Of a stretch of DNA of 64,000 nucleotides, positions 9,686-20,132 are shown piece by piece (the stretch's first letter is position 1; each line of letters opens with the position of its first letter). Source of the stretch: Spirosoma telluris. Its GTDB lineage: Bacteria > Bacteroidota > Bacteroidia > Cytophagales > Spirosomataceae. The translations under genes were made by a program, and so were the position numbers. Location: the NCBI GenBank assembly GCA_003259005.1, contig QLII01000001.1, forward strand, positions 6,687,001-6,751,000, given 5' to 3'. Below the pieces are notes generated by a model. It searched no databases. It had not been told where the DNA came from and worked only from the letters and a program-made list of their open reading frames with translations.

Positions 9686-12600
9686 TTAGAAGCCGATGTT
9701 CAATCCAACCTGATAAGACTTCGTATTGGGCAGGGTGCTATGATCGACACCCCGGTCGAATGAAGAGTTTGGTGAACCCGAGCTAATTTCAGGATCGTAG
9801 CCAGAGTACTTTGTGAACGTTAAAATATTCCGGCCTGTCAAGACTAACTGACATTTATTCAGGTAGGGTAGTTTAACAATCTTAGCCACATCGAACGCTA
9901 ATGAAATGTTCCGCAGACGAACAAAGGACGCATCTTCTACGAAGAAATCTTTAGTCGCGTTATTACCCGCTCCACGGAGGCTACCCCATAGGTTATAATA
10001 GGCACTAGACCAATAAGCGGTAAAGGCTCCTGTTTTTCCATCAATGGTTACTGGTTTCGCGAAGTCTCCGCTAATACCATCCCGATACATCCATTCTTTG
10101 GTCTGGTTATATAGTTTGCTGCCATTTACCCAGTCGAACTGGAAGTTCAGGGTCAGGAAATCTTTGAAGCTGATTCCATTGATGAACGACATATTAAACT
10201 TGGGGTTTGGGTTCATCAGGGGATATACTTCATCCGTAAACTGCATCTGATAGGTTGTTTTATCCACAACCCGTCCATCTACGATCTGATACTTACCCTC
10301 ATCACCTGGCTTAATATAGCGCGTAACGCCATCCTGGCGGGTATAGTCCAGGCTAGTTAAGGCTTTATACCCGTAAACCTGCCCAATAGGCTGGCCTGGC
10401 GTTAAGGCCAGTGATGTACTACCCGCGTTTGAGGTCAGGATAATATCAGCTCCGCCCGAAATAGCGTCGATTTTAGAAATCTGATGACCAAAGTTGGTCG
10501 TTAGATCCCATTTCAACCCATTAGACTTGTAAATAGGCAAGGTTAACGAGAACTGTACACCATTCGACGACATATTGATCGCATTCGTCCGCTGGCCGGT
10601 TGAGCCTAAGGAAGGTGGCACGCTAATCGTATAGATCACGTTTTCGCTTTTACGTTTCCAGTACGTAAATGAACCCGAAATCGAGTTAAACCAGGTACGC
10701 CCGGAATTTCCACCAACCGTAAAATCAGTACCGATTTCCAGTTCTTTCGATACCTCTACCTGTAGGTTTGGGTTGTTGCTTGTTGGCTGAATCGCATAGG
10801 TTAGCCCCGTTCCTAAGTTTTGTTGATCCAGAACAGGATAACGGTCGAACGCCCCTGGCTGAATACCTGCTTCGCCATAAGCCGCACGCAGTTTGAAATA
10901 CGGTAAAGCATTCGCCAGCGTACTGTTTTTAAAGAATGCTAACGGCGCAATATGACCATCGAAGTGAGGGAAGGTAAAGGGAGTTGATCCGCCACCAAAT
11001 GCCGATGACCAGTCACTACGGAAACCTGCTGTTACACCACCATAATCGCCAAAATCAACTTTCTGATTGACCAGATACCCATAGGTAACAAAGGGACGGA
11101 CATAATCAAAATAGACGGCCTGTGATGAAGTAGCCTGAATATTATAGGGAGGGGCTAATCCTAAGCCTACCCCATAGGTATCATATTCACTGTATTTATT
11201 TTTCCGATAGTCGAACGAAACCTGCGTGCTAGTCTGAATAGGCAGATTAATATGGAAGTCATTCTGAAAATCGGTTCGTAAATAGGCTGTAGCCAGAAAG
11301 TTCTGGAAGGTAGTACTATACTGCCAGTTGTCGATTTCCCCCGTATTGTCAGGTGCAAACTGGCTTGCATAGTTACCACCCCCAAAGAAAGCAGCGCTCG
11401 CATTCGTAGACTGGTTGTAATAGGTCCAGCGAGCATTTTCATTACGGTAGTTGATGCCATATTTGGCATCCAGTTCGACAAACTTATTGACCTTATAATT
11501 GACATCGAAATTCTGGACAACGTCGATTTTATTATCCAGTCCATCCGTATACTGCTGATTGTAATAAGGATCGTTAGCGTTAACGCTGACGAAATCAGAC
11601 AATTGTTTATACGGGTAGTTGCCATCTTTATCACGGGCGGTCAGATCAAAAAACGGCGAGGTATTTAGAAATCCGTATACACGGCCGATATTGCCAAGCG
11701 AATTCCCTAATCCATAATACTGTCCGCCAGCAGCCCCAAGCCCTGGTTTCAAGGTATTTTTGGTATAGACCAACTGAGTTGTTGACCGAATCGTAAATCC
11801 TTTAAACAGCTCTGTTCCTACGTTGGCCGATAAATTCGTCCGGTCGATATACCCATTTTTCAGAATAGGTGTAACGTTGTGGTTATTAGCGATCGATATG
11901 TTGAAATCACTTTTCTCCGATGCTCCCGAAATATTAATGGCATTGTTGGAGGTACTACCTGTCTGAAAAACCTGCTTAAAGTGATCATAGTATTTCAGAT
12001 TAGCATTATAGGCCTTGTCAGCCACGTTACGAATATCCTGAATTGCGTAGCGCGTGGCTCCTCCGTACTGGTAGGAAAGGCCTTTTAGTGAACCATAATC
12101 AGTAAAGGACAAAATATTCCCTTTGCTATCAACAACATTATTGCTGGCATCGGTCAGATAAGGGTGCAGCTCAGCCTTATGTACATTTCCAGTATTCAGA
12201 AACTCATTGGTCGAGTAACTGCTCGAAACGTTTACGGCTATTCGGCCCTTCTTACCCTTTTTCGTAAATATCTGGATAACACCATTAGCTCCCTGGGCTC
12301 CATAAATAGAAGCTGAAGCGGCTCCTTGTGCTACTTCAATCCGATCTACGTTGCTCAGATCAAGTGAGTTGATGTCAGTAGCAGCAACCTGTACGCCATC
12401 GACCATAATTAGTGGCTTCGTTCCCCCCTGTACGCTGTTGATCCCGCGAAGCAGAATATTGACTGGGTCGCCTGGGTTACCACTGACTGAGGAAATCTGG
12501 GCACCAGGAATTTTACCAATCAACGCCTGGTCAATAGAAGCAGTTGGTGTCTGGGGCAAGTTTTTCCCCGAAACACTTTCAACAGCAATCCCTAATTTGG

Positions 12601-12954
12601 CTTTGCTTGTCTCGATACCACTACCCGTTACGACGACTTCGGTCAGTAATCGAGAATCGGATACCAAGCTCACATTGACTTCTGATTGATTGCCAATAGA
12701 TATCTCCTGCGTAGCAACCCCTACGAAACTGAAGACTAAAATGGTGCCCTTGGCTAAGGGCAGCGAGATGTCATAAATGCCCCTGCATCAGTTGTTGTAC
12801 CCTTTGTTGTGCCCTTCACAACCACTGAAACGCCCGGTAAAGGCGAACCATCTTCGGCTGATGTTACTTTGCCGATCACCCTCCGTTCCTGAGCCCACGC
12901 AGTGGTCCAGAGCGAGCATACTACTAGCATACTCACAAATAGAGATTTCATCAT
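9686..12954 (-). CDS. SusC/RagA-family TonB-dependent transporter 1, one frameshift
   Basis: This is an outer-membrane TonB-dependent channel that works with SusD1. Order of parts: a signal peptide (ending AWAQ), a carboxypeptidase-like regulatory domain (IGKVTSAEDGSPLPGVSVVV), a plug domain (ASIDQALIGKIPGAQI, NILLRGINSVQGG, ANGVIQIFTKKG) and a 22-strand barrel ending SYQVGLNIGF. The frame breaks at four C at 12780-12783. Adding one base gives GGIYDISLPLAKGTI, matching SusC2 at the same point. The full length is about 1090 residues. A possible but weak promoter motif (TAGCTTTA on the minus strand) lies about 40 bases upstream of the start. Confidence 0.9.
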
Positions 12955-13383
12955 AAGTTGTTAGAATTAAGTTAAGAAAAATGCTACTTTTTGATAAAGC
13001 TACAGAATAAAAAAAAAGTCCAATTAGTTTTAATTTAATTTTAATTAGTTAGGTTTTAATTCTATAAAGTTAGTAGTTTTCAAAATATTGTTTTGTCAAT
13101 ATTAATTTATACACTTTTTTTACGGTTACTTACAGGTTGTTGGTAATACTTAGCTGCTTGATTATTAATGTTTTATTCTAAGTATTTTAGTATAAGTATT
13201 TATACTCAGATGAAAATGTATAAGTATTTGCTGTAGTATATTCGCTGTAATAGGGCATTATTTCGCCTGAGGAACCATGTTTTCAACATGAATTGAGTAG
13301 TATACCTCATAGCGAAAACATAATTCGTTCTGGATCGGACAAAAAATGTTAGACAGGCCCGAATCTCATTATGATCAGGCAAC
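12955..13383. other. AT-rich leader region without a convincing gene
   Basis: This stretch is very rich in A and T, with TTTAATTTAATTTTAATTAG-like runs near 13028-13060. It presumably holds the SusC1 promoter and leader. A 61-codon open frame at 13206-13391 has no family resemblance and runs into the adjacent palindrome, so I do not call it a gene. Confidence 0.5.
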
Positions 13384-13429
13384 AGAGACAAAAAAAGAGC
13401 GCGGCTAGCCGCGCTCTTTTTTTGTCTCT
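13384..13429. terminator. Perfect 46-base palindrome, probable terminator
   Basis: Two 23-base arms pair exactly, with no loop bases, around a GC-rich core (GCGCGGCTAGCCGCGC) flanked by A7/T7 tracts. It lies 8 bases past the stop of the minus-strand gene at 13438 and fits a bidirectional intrinsic terminator. Confidence 0.75.
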
Positions 13430-13437
13430 AAGTTTTT

Positions 13438-13854
13438 TCATTTTGGCTTTTCCTCAGTCTTTGGCTTGAGTGTACCGCGTGCAATGGGCTCCGGCTTCGA
13501 TTTAGGCGTATCGAAACGGAGGAGCGTTGCCGTTGGGAGTACTTCTCTGGGTAGTTTCGTAATGATCAGCTGATAGGAGCGCGTACCAATAACCAGATTG
13601 GAGTAAGTCATGGCTGGGCCTGATTCCTGTAGCAGGCTCCAGTTTGCAATCGGTTCTTTACTGAGCAAAGTTTCATCTTCTTCCGACAAGGCTACAAATG
13701 CCGTATCAGGCAGAAAACGTTTCCCACTAACTCCCTCAATGACCGATATTATAGTCGGCGGAGTAGGAGAGGCAGTGGATGAAGCGGGTTTAGTTTGGGC
13801 TGTTGCTAACCCTACTGATAGCAGTAAGGATAGCATGGCAAGTGATTTTTTCAT
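13438..13854 (-). CDS. Small secreted protein of unknown function
   Basis: This 138-residue protein starts with a clear signal peptide (MKKSLAMLSLLLSVGLATAQ), so it is exported. The mature part starts with a Ser/Thr/Pro-rich linker, has a compact central region (FVALSEEDETLLSKEPIANW) and ends in a Lys/Pro-rich tail (KSKPEPIARGTLKPKTEEKP). I recognise no family. It is the last gene downstream of the cytochrome b/oxidoreductase/DUF1223 cluster on the minus strand. A strong hairpin at 13860-13901 lies just before it, so it may have its own promoter or be reached only by read-through. Confidence 0.55.
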   Translation of the reverse strand: MKKSLAMLSLLLSVGLATAQTKPASSTASPTPPTIISVIEGVSGKRFLPDTAFVALSEEDETLLSKEPIANWSLLQESGPAMTYSNLVIGTRSYQLIITKLPREVLPTATLLRFDTPKSKPEPIARGTLKPKTEEKPK

Positions 13855-13859
13855 AACGC

Positions 13860-13901
13860 GATCATGGAGTGGTTTAACAGGTAGTAAACCACTCCATGAT
13901 C
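13860..13901 (-). terminator. Hairpin overlapping the end of the DUF1223 gene
   Basis: A perfect 17-bp stem (arms starting GATCATGGAGTGG and ending CCACTCCATGATC) with an 8-base loop overlaps the DUF1223 stop codon. There is no obvious T-tract. It may terminate, attenuate or stabilise the transcript ahead of the last gene. Confidence 0.55.
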
Positions 13902-14637
13902 AGAACTGTTTAGCCCCAACGATCTGACCGGTATCTGTTCGCTGAACATACACCAGTACTGCGGTTTGATCAGCGGTCAGGCCAGTGGGTAAAGAAAGCA
14001 CTGCATTCCCGGATGTTCCTGTTTCATCGATGGTTTTAAATTGCCGAACCACGTTTGTATTGAATAAGGTACGTCCCCCATTTTCGCCGTTTTGAACGGC
14101 AGTTCGTGCTTCTTTCTGCACAAGGGCCACGTTTACACGATAGGGACCGGCAGCAGATAAGCTGTAAGAGACCGTTACCTGCTTCATGTCTCGGGCAATG
14201 TTTCCATCAACCCCAATAAAAGCCGATGCCGGTTGTTTCTGGATGGTTTGGATTGCTTGTTCAATTCGCCCGCGTTGTCCGCCAATTACATCCTGACTTC
14301 CATTAATGACCAATTGAGGAGTATATGTCTGACTCTTCAATGCTCTGTCGTATTGGCGTTGGCGGTCAGTGAATTGTTTCGCACTGAACGGGTCTTGCCA
14401 GCCGAGCCGGTTCCAGTAATCGACATGAAACGAAAGCCCATAGACTGCCTGACCTGAACGGGTAGCCTGTTGGATTATGTCCTGCAAGGTCTTGTCGGCG
14501 GGTGGGCAACTGGAGCATCCCTGCGAGGTGAATAACTCCAGCACAATAACAGGCTGGACTGGTGGTTTTGCCGGTTTGTCGGCAGGCAATGCTATGGCCA
14601 TTCCCAAAGCGGCCAGGAGAACGAGTAAATTAGTCAT
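13900..14637 (-). CDS. DUF1223 thioredoxin-like secreted protein
   Basis: This 245-residue exported protein has the DUF1223 signature VLELFTSQGCSSCPPADK, a thioredoxin-like CxxC motif (Cys at about 41 and 44) near the N-terminus of the mature domain. HVDYWNRLGWQDPFSAKQFTDRQ-like residues follow, as in other members. The family is often annotated as a secreted thioredoxin-like protein; no substrate is established. It lies 16 bases downstream of the molybdopterin oxidoreductase gene. The context suggests a role in periplasmic thiol or methionine redox chemistry, but that is inference. Confidence 0.8.
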   Translation of the reverse strand: MTNLLVLLAALGMAIALPADKPAKPPVQPVIVLELFTSQGCSSCPPADKTLQDIIQQATRSGQAVYGLSFHVDYWNRLGWQDPFSAKQFTDRQRQYDRALKSQTYTPQLVINGSQDVIGGQRGRIEQAIQTIQKQPASAFIGVDGNIARDMKQVTVSYSLSAAGPYRVNVALVQKEARTAVQNGENGGRTLFNTNVVRQFKTIDETGTSGNAVLSLPTGLTADQTAVLVYVQRTDTGQIVGAKQF

Positions 14638-14653
14638 ACTGTATGTGTTGACG

Positions 14654-15459
14654 TTACAAGCCTACATAATAATCATACCCTCGCTCGGCCCAGAAATCGC
14701 GGGGACGCTCGTCGGCGAAGAATATCCGGCCAATTCGCTTCAGGTTTTTTACACCGTATTTAACCGGAATAATCAGCCGGAGTGGAGCGCCATGGGGAGC
14801 CGTAATGGGCTGGCCGTTTAATTCATAGGCGAGGAGCGTTTGTGGATGCAATGCACTCTCCATGTCGATGCCTACGTAATAACCTTCGTCGGGCGTTTCC
14901 AGGCCAACGTATTTATATAAATCGTTCGTATTAGCTGGGTTCGGGCCGTTACCGCTTTTTGTGCCTAGTTTGTAGTTGGCCAGAAAATCGGACAAACGTG
15001 CCCCACCCCAATGCTGTACCTGGCTCCATCCTTCAATGCACTTGAACTCATATACAATTTCGTGTTTGGGCAGGGCCTTAATGTCCTCTATCGTCAGCAT
15101 CAATGGCTGATCTGTTTCTGATGGATGATCGACCTGCAATTTCCAGTCTTCCGGAATTGGTGTTTTAATGCCATCGTAGCCATTAACGCGTGCTTTTTTA
15201 GCCGCATCTTCAACTGCAAATGTGCGTACAAGGTGTGTATTACTAAAGTAGGTTTTGGCAACCTGCTCATTGGCATTCAAAATTGTTCGGAGGGGGCGTT
15301 TAATACCCTGTGCACCGGGGCTTTTCGTAATCCACTCGTATACCCAACCGGCACGGCACTTGCCAGCGCAAACCAGCCAAACGATTTAATCATTTGCCGA
15401 CGAGCGACTGATTCTGGAATATCGTTCTCGGGGAGTTTGGGTTCAGTTTGTTGACTCAT
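14654..15459 (-). CDS. Tat-exported molybdopterin oxidoreductase (MsrP/sulfite-oxidase-like), one frameshift
   Basis: The protein resembles MsrP (YedY), the periplasmic molybdenum enzyme that reduces oxidised methionine in proteins, and other sulfite-oxidase-fold enzymes. A twin-arginine signal (ARRQMIKSFGW) precedes the catalytic domain. FKCIEGWSQVQHWGG holds the Cys expected to bind the molybdopterin metal. The C-terminus has APLRLIIPVKYGVKNLKRI. The frame breaks at four T at 15322-15325; one extra base restores KSPGAQGIKRPLRTILNANE and joins both halves into about 269 residues. It lies 60 bases downstream of the cytochrome b gene, its likely electron donor. The exact substrate is not proven. 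Confidence 0.82.
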
Positions 15460-15519
15460 GATAGGGCAGAGCTTGGTGATGGTTCGAACGGTTCTACAGG
15501 CTGTGGTTGAATGGGCTGG

Positions 15520-16209
15520 CTATCCGTAGGCCCAGGCATGCGGGGGCTCTGGGTCATGGGATTTGATTACTTCAAAACCGGTTACCATCGACTGGAAATT
15601 TTGCCAGCCCGCCCGAATTACCTGCCCAATGTGGACAAAGAAAAACAGAACGTAGCCAACTGTCAGGACGAAGTGCTCCAGGCGGGCCGCTTTGTAGCCC
15701 CCCAGCAAACTGGTCAGCCACGCAAATTGGGTGGGTTTATAGATGGCAAAACCCGTCAGAACTGAACCAACGCCCATGAGCATAATCGAAAAATAGGCTA
15801 TCTTCTGGGCACCATTGTATTTGATGAAGGGTGGTTGTGTTTTACGAAGACCAAGATCATAAAGTGTTACCTGAATCGCTTCCCGGAATGAGTTTCGGTT
15901 AGGAACCAGATGCCGCCATTCGCCTGAAATAAACGTGTAGCCAACATAGAGCAGACCATTCAGCATGAACAACCACATGAACACCCAGTGCCAGGCCATG
16001 CCTTCAGCCAGCCGACGGGGTACATGGAGAAATTTGTAGAAGCCGTCGGGAAAGAACGACAGGAGCGTGTAATCACCAATCTGGATTTTATAGGGATCGT
16101 AGGCCCAGTAAATCAGTAATCCGCTCCAGATCATGACGAACAGAACCGGAAAGTTGATCCAGTGAAACCAGCGGATCGCTAAGGGATGTTTGTGAACAAT
16201 GCGTTTCAT
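15520..16209 (-). CDS. Cytochrome b/b6-type membrane protein
   Basis: This 229-residue integral membrane protein has several hydrophobic helices and conserved histidines placed to bind b-type haem (RWFHWINFP, MAWHWVFMW, RLEHFVLTVGYVLFFFVHIGQV). It resembles the cytochrome b subunits of thiosulfate reductase and Ni/Fe hydrogenase families rather than MsrQ proper. It should pass electrons from the quinone pool to the periplasmic molybdopterin enzyme encoded next. It is the first gene of the minus-strand cluster and diverges from the LytTR sensor, with a 112-base gap. Confidence 0.8.
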   Translation of the reverse strand: MKRIVHKHPLAIRWFHWINFPVLFVMIWSGLLIYWAYDPYKIQIGDYTLLSFFPDGFYKFLHVPRRLAEGMAWHWVFMWLFMLNGLLYVGYTFISGEWRHLVPNRNSFREAIQVTLYDLGLRKTQPPFIKYNGAQKIAYFSIMLMGVGSVLTGFAIYKPTQFAWLTSLLGGYKAARLEHFVLTVGYVLFFFVHIGQVIRAGWQNFQSMVTGFEVIKSHDPEPPHAWAYG

Positions 16210-16321
16210 GGAACTTGTGAGGGTATCGCAAGAAATATACGCCCAATATCACAGAAAAGTTTGAACGTGATAAATTTGTTATAATTTCACAATCAGGCGA
16301 TTGTCCGTTCACTGATGCGAT

Positions 16322-17983
16322 ATGATTTATAGTCGGGTCCTCTTTTTATTGATTGTGAGCGCGCTGTCGGCACTGGCTCAGCCAGTTGCGAATCCGCTCG
16401 CTGACCAGCTTGTTGAACTAGGACCGAAGGCATTTATTTTGGAGGACCCTACGCTGGAGTTGACCTTTGCCCAGGTGGCCGCTAAGCCGGATTCGGCCTA
16501 CCGGCTGAGTTGGCAACAAAAACTCAATTTCGGACATACCAACGCGCGTATCTGGCTGAAATTTCACATCGACAATACTTTAGCTGAGTCTCTTTTTTTG
16601 TTGTTTATGACCCAGGATGTCGATTATGTGGATCTGTACGTGATTAGCGAAACCGGTGCCCTGACCGAACAACATTCGGGCGTATTGCGACCCTTTGCCA
16701 ACCGTTATTTCCTGACAAACACGGTTGTGTTACCAATTGGCCAGCGTCCCCGAACAGTGTTTCTTGCTCTTCGCGACGATAATATTCTTCATTTTTCGGT
16801 TCTGCTGGCTCCTGTTCGACCTATCGTAAGCCATCTTCAACAGGAAATGCTCTTCAATGGGGCTGTAATGGGCCTCATGCTCGTAATGGTAATTATTAAT
16901 CTGTTTGTGTATGGACTTGTCCGCGACCAGGTTTATTTACTCTATGCCGCCTATATAACCCTCTCTTGCCTCACGTTTTTATCGTTTGAAGGCCTTCTGT
17001 ACGATCTGCTCTGGCGGTCTACCCCGTCTATCAATAATGGCCGACTGTACTTGCTCATTTCTGCCATGACCTTCGGGGCAGCTATTTGGTTTTCAATGAA
17101 TTTTCTGCGTACCCGTGAGTTTCTACCCCGTTTTTATCGCTACTTTATTGGCTTACTAAGCCTGGTAGCACTAACCACAATACTTCGTTTACTCGACGTA
17201 CCTGGTCTGGAAAGAACCTTTTATGGGCTGACCTTATTAGGCTTTATATCATTGCTGGTTCTGGGACTTCGTACCTACCAGCAAGGCTATCGTCCCGCCC
17301 GATATTACTTGCTTGCCTGGAGTTTTTATATCGCCGGTACTATGACCAGCGTATTAGCCTTGCTTGATGTAATCGCGTTTACGCATGTCTGGATTGTATA
17401 TGGATACCAGATTGGCGCTGCCTGCGAGGCCACGTTGCTTACACTGGCGCTTGCTGATCGGTTGCAAACTGTTCAGGGAGAATACCAAACGGCTCAGCAA
17501 TTAGCCCTCCAGCGAGCTAGCGAAAACGAAGAACTTCTGGCTCGAAATAATAAATTGCTGGCCGAGAAGCTTCACTATGAACACCGGCAGGAACCCTTAC
17601 CCGATGACATGCGCAGTTTGTTGCGGAACATGAAAGAAGACCGGGAACGAATCCGAAAAATCGCGATTCCGACTCTTGATGGTATGCTGCTTTTTCCAGT
17701 TGGCGATATTACCTGGTTCGAAGCAGCTGGTAGCTATACCACGATTCATTTTTCGAACCAGAAAACCGTTCTGGCATCGCGTGGACTGGCTGAGTTTGAC
17801 CATTTATGTGCCGAAGGCGAGCCCTTTTTTCGCACACATAAGTCACACATTGTCAATCTCAATCACGTTGTCAAATACTTGCGTGGTGAAGGAGGCCAGG
17901 TTATTCTTGACGATGGCTGCACAGTTGATGTTTCCCGGCGTTCAAAATCCGACTTAATGAAGCGACTTGTCGGTGAGGAATAA
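16322..17983 (+). CDS. 7TMR-DISM membrane sensor with C-terminal LytTR DNA-binding domain
   Basis: The 553-residue protein appears to be a one-component signalling regulator. Parts in order: a signal peptide (residues 1-19), a periplasmic 7TMR-DISM extracellular domain (about 30-155, with ARIWLKFHIDN), seven transmembrane helices (about 175-380), a Gln/Glu-rich coiled linker (about 385-440) and a LytTR domain (about 445-550). The last shows DITWFEAAGSYTTIHF and FFRTHKSHIVNLNHVVKY. It has no kinase or receiver domain, so ligand sensing and DNA binding would sit in one membrane protein. It is divergent from the cytochrome b operon, a possible target. Confidence 0.85.
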   Translation: MIYSRVLFLLIVSALSALAQPVANPLADQLVELGPKAFILEDPTLELTFAQVAAKPDSAYRLSWQQKLNFGHTNARIWLKFHIDNTLAESLFLLFMTQDVDYVDLYVISETGALTEQHSGVLRPFANRYFLTNTVVLPIGQRPRTVFLALRDDNILHFSVLLAPVRPIVSHLQQEMLFNGAVMGLMLVMVIINLFVYGLVRDQVYLLYAAYITLSCLTFLSFEGLLYDLLWRSTPSINNGRLYLLISAMTFGAAIWFSMNFLRTREFLPRFYRYFIGLLSLVALTTILRLLDVPGLERTFYGLTLLGFISLLVLGLRTYQQGYRPARYYLLAWSFYIAGTMTSVLALLDVIAFTHVWIVYGYQIGAACEATLLTLALADRLQTVQGEYQTAQQLALQRASENEELLARNNKLLAEKLHYEHRQEPLPDDMRSLLRNMKEDRERIRKIAIPTLDGMLLFPVGDITWFEAAGSYTTIHFSNQKTVLASRGLAEFDHLCAEGEPFFRTHKSHIVNLNHVVKYLRGEGGQVILDDGCTVDVSRRSKSDLMKRLVGEE

Positions 17984-18413
17984 AATGGTGTGTTCCTCTT
18001 ATCTGGCAAATTCCTCCGTTACACAACTCGATCCCTCCGTTCCTCAACTCACGTTGGTTTTTTGAAAGGCCGATAGGCAATTTTGATTCGCTTCTACGCC
18101 ACAGCATACCCGGTGTTCATGCACCAGATATTGCTTCTGTCCACACTTATTTTTAGCGTGCCTTTCGCTTGCCATTACTACGAATCAACGCGTGAGGATG
18201 AAACAACTTTTTGGTGTTCTAAGTCAGTTGGTAATGTCGAGTTGAATAAACTCGACATTACCCCGTTTCCTCGCTCCAATCGGAGCAGGTGAAACTTATC
18301 GGCAAGGACGTTGTCTTTGAAAATGAACACCTGAACTTGTTTATGACCTGTGGGAAAATGGATGGGCTTATCGGCAATAGGTATAAAATCTTAACTTGCC
18401 GAAAAACTCATGT
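17984..18413. other. 430-base gap with a perfect hairpin, no convincing gene
   Basis: Bases 18231-18261 form a perfect 13-bp stem (GTAATGTCGAGTT pairing with AACTCGACATTAC) around a 5-base loop, followed by a small CTCCAATCGGAG hairpin. Short open frames here (for example 18083-18292) show no family features. It may hold the promoter and leader of the metallo-beta-lactamase gene, or a small RNA. Confidence 0.4.
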
Positions 18414-19249
18414 ATGTCTCTCCAAACCCTCGATACTGGCCTTTTTAAACTTGATGGTGGGCCATGTTTGGCGTTGTTCCCAAGCCTCTCTGGCAAAAAC
18501 TCAATCCGGCGGATGAACAAAACCGCTGCACCTGGGCCATGCGTTGTTTACTTTACGAACAGGGTAATCGACTATTGCTCGTCGATACGGGCATTGGCAA
18601 CAAGCAGGATGCGAAATTCTTTGGGCATTATGATCTCCACGGCGACGCCACGTTGCGAGGTTCTATCCAAAAAGCAGGTTATTCGGAAGCCGATGTAACG
18701 GATGTATTGCTCACACACCTGCATTTCGATCATGTGGGCGGGGCAGTTCGGCGCGATGATGAACGACTGATCCCCGTTTTTCAGAATGCAATTTACTGGA
18801 CGCATCCTGCCCATTGGAATTGGGCTATTCATCCCAATCCGCGTGAAAAAGCGTCGTTTCTGCATGAAAATATTATGCCTTTGCAGGAAAGTGGCCAACT
18901 GACATTCTTGACGGAAAAGCCGTTCCCTTTTGCCGATATTGATTTCCTATATGTAGACGGGCATACCGAAAAAATGGCTTTGCCTTTAGTTCATATTAAC
19001 GGCCGAACGATAGCCTACATGGCTGATCTGATTCCATCCTCAGCACATATTCCGCTGCCCTATGTCATGAGTTACGATGTGCGGCCTCTGTTAACAATGG
19101 ATGAGAAAACGAAGCTACTTCAACAGGCTGCCCAGGAAAACTGGATTCTGGTTTTTGAGCACGACCCCACCACCGAAGCCGCTACTGTTGAACTGACCGA
19201 ACGGGGAGTTCGGATTAAGGATAAGGGCAAATTGGTGGAATTTCTGTAG
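18414..19249 (+). CDS. Metallo-beta-lactamase-fold hydrolase, one frameshift
   Basis: This is a zinc-dependent hydrolase of the MBL fold, probably acting on a small molecule such as a lactone or thioester. VLLTHLHFDHVGG is the HxHxDH metal motif; further ligands are the histidine in YVDGHTEK, the Asp in YMADLIPSSAHIP and the C-terminal FEHDP. The start is ATG 18414 (MSLQTLDTGLFKLDGG). The frame breaks at GGG 18459-18461; one added G continues as GAMFGVVPKPLW. The length of about 279 residues is normal. No signal peptide is visible, so it should be cytoplasmic. It is followed by the patatin gene on the same strand. Confidence 0.82.
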
Positions 19250-19273
19250 GGCGGGTTTCCACCCGCCCTACAG
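19244..19273 (+). terminator. Hairpin at the end of the MBL-fold gene
   Basis: Perfect 13-bp arms (CTGTAGGGCGGGT and ACCCGCCCTACAG) flank a TTCC loop and overlap the stop codon. The long GC stem fits a terminator, though no T-tract follows. It could also be a dispersed REP-like hairpin. Confidence 0.5.
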
Positions 19274-19329
19274 GTTAGCAAAAACCAAAAAACTATACAT
19301 ACCGTTATCAAGCCAACTAATTGAAGTCT

Positions 19330-20109
19330 ATGAAAATTGGTCTGGTATTATCGGGTGGCGGAGCGCGTGGCATTGCGCATCTGGGTGTTATAAAAGCCTT
19401 GCAGGAAATGGGCATCGGTTTCGATCAGATTGCCGGAACCAGTGCGGGGGCTATTGTTGGCGCGTTGATTTCTCAGGGCTATACACCTGACGAGAGCCTG
19501 AAAATTATTGAGTCTTCATCGTTTATGCGGCACCTGCGCCCAGCCTGGAATCGCATGGGCCTGTTACGGATCGATACCGCTACTGAACTCTATAAAAAAT
19601 ACATTCCACACGATTCCTTTGAGGGATTGCAGATTCCACTTCATGTTGTTGCCGTTGATCTGAACGCGGGTGAGCAGGTGGTATTCGATAAGGGTGAGCT
19701 TATCCGTCCGGTTCTGGCTTCCTGTTGTCTGCCAGGTATTTTTGAGCCACTCCTAATTAATAAGCGTCAGTTTGTTGATGGCGGTGTGCTCAATAATTTA
19801 CCCGTCGATGTGATTGAAGATAAAGTAGACTTTCTGATTGGATCGCATTGCAATCCGTTTGGAACGACCAAACCCATCCGCTCGATGCGGGGCGTCATCG
19901 AACGAAGTATCATTTTGGCCGTTCAGAGTAAAACCAAAGCAAAATTTACTCGTTGCGACATACTACTGGAACCGGCTGAGTTAGCAGGTTACAGTCCAGC
20001 CGATGTTAAAAAAGCACGGGAATTATTTCGAATAGGGTATCAATACACGCGGTCGATGGCTACGGATATTGAAAAAAACCTTAATCGATCAACTGCTGGA
20101 CAGCACTGA
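19330..20109 (+). CDS. Patatin-like phospholipase
   Basis: This 259-residue protein is a small patatin-fold lipid acyl hydrolase of the RssA/YchK size class. It shows the complete motif set: an oxyanion loop (LSGGGARG), the nucleophile elbow GTSAG with the catalytic Ser, and the DGG motif (FVDGGVLNNLP) with the catalytic Asp. ATG 19330 is preferred to TTG 19321 because the fold begins at MKIGLVLSGG. There is no signal peptide, so it is probably cytoplasmic or membrane-associated. It ends just before a 52-base perfect palindrome that probably terminates it. Confidence 0.9.
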   Translation: MKIGLVLSGGGARGIAHLGVIKALQEMGIGFDQIAGTSAGAIVGALISQGYTPDESLKIIESSSFMRHLRPAWNRMGLLRIDTATELYKKYIPHDSFEGLQIPLHVVAVDLNAGEQVVFDKGELIRPVLASCCLPGIFEPLLINKRQFVDGGVLNNLPVDVIEDKVDFLIGSHCNPFGTTKPIRSMRGVIERSIILAVQSKTKAKFTRCDILLEPAELAGYSPADVKKARELFRIGYQYTRSMATDIEKNLNRSTAGQH

Positions 20110-20132
20110 TTACTCCTTATATATTATAAGCC

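Noticed and set aside
13206..13391. 61-codon open frame in the AT-rich leader
   Set aside because: No family resemblance, no start context and it runs into a palindrome.
18083..18516. Short open frames upstream of the MBL-fold gene
   Set aside because: They overlap the frameshifted N-terminus of the MBL gene or have no recognisable features.
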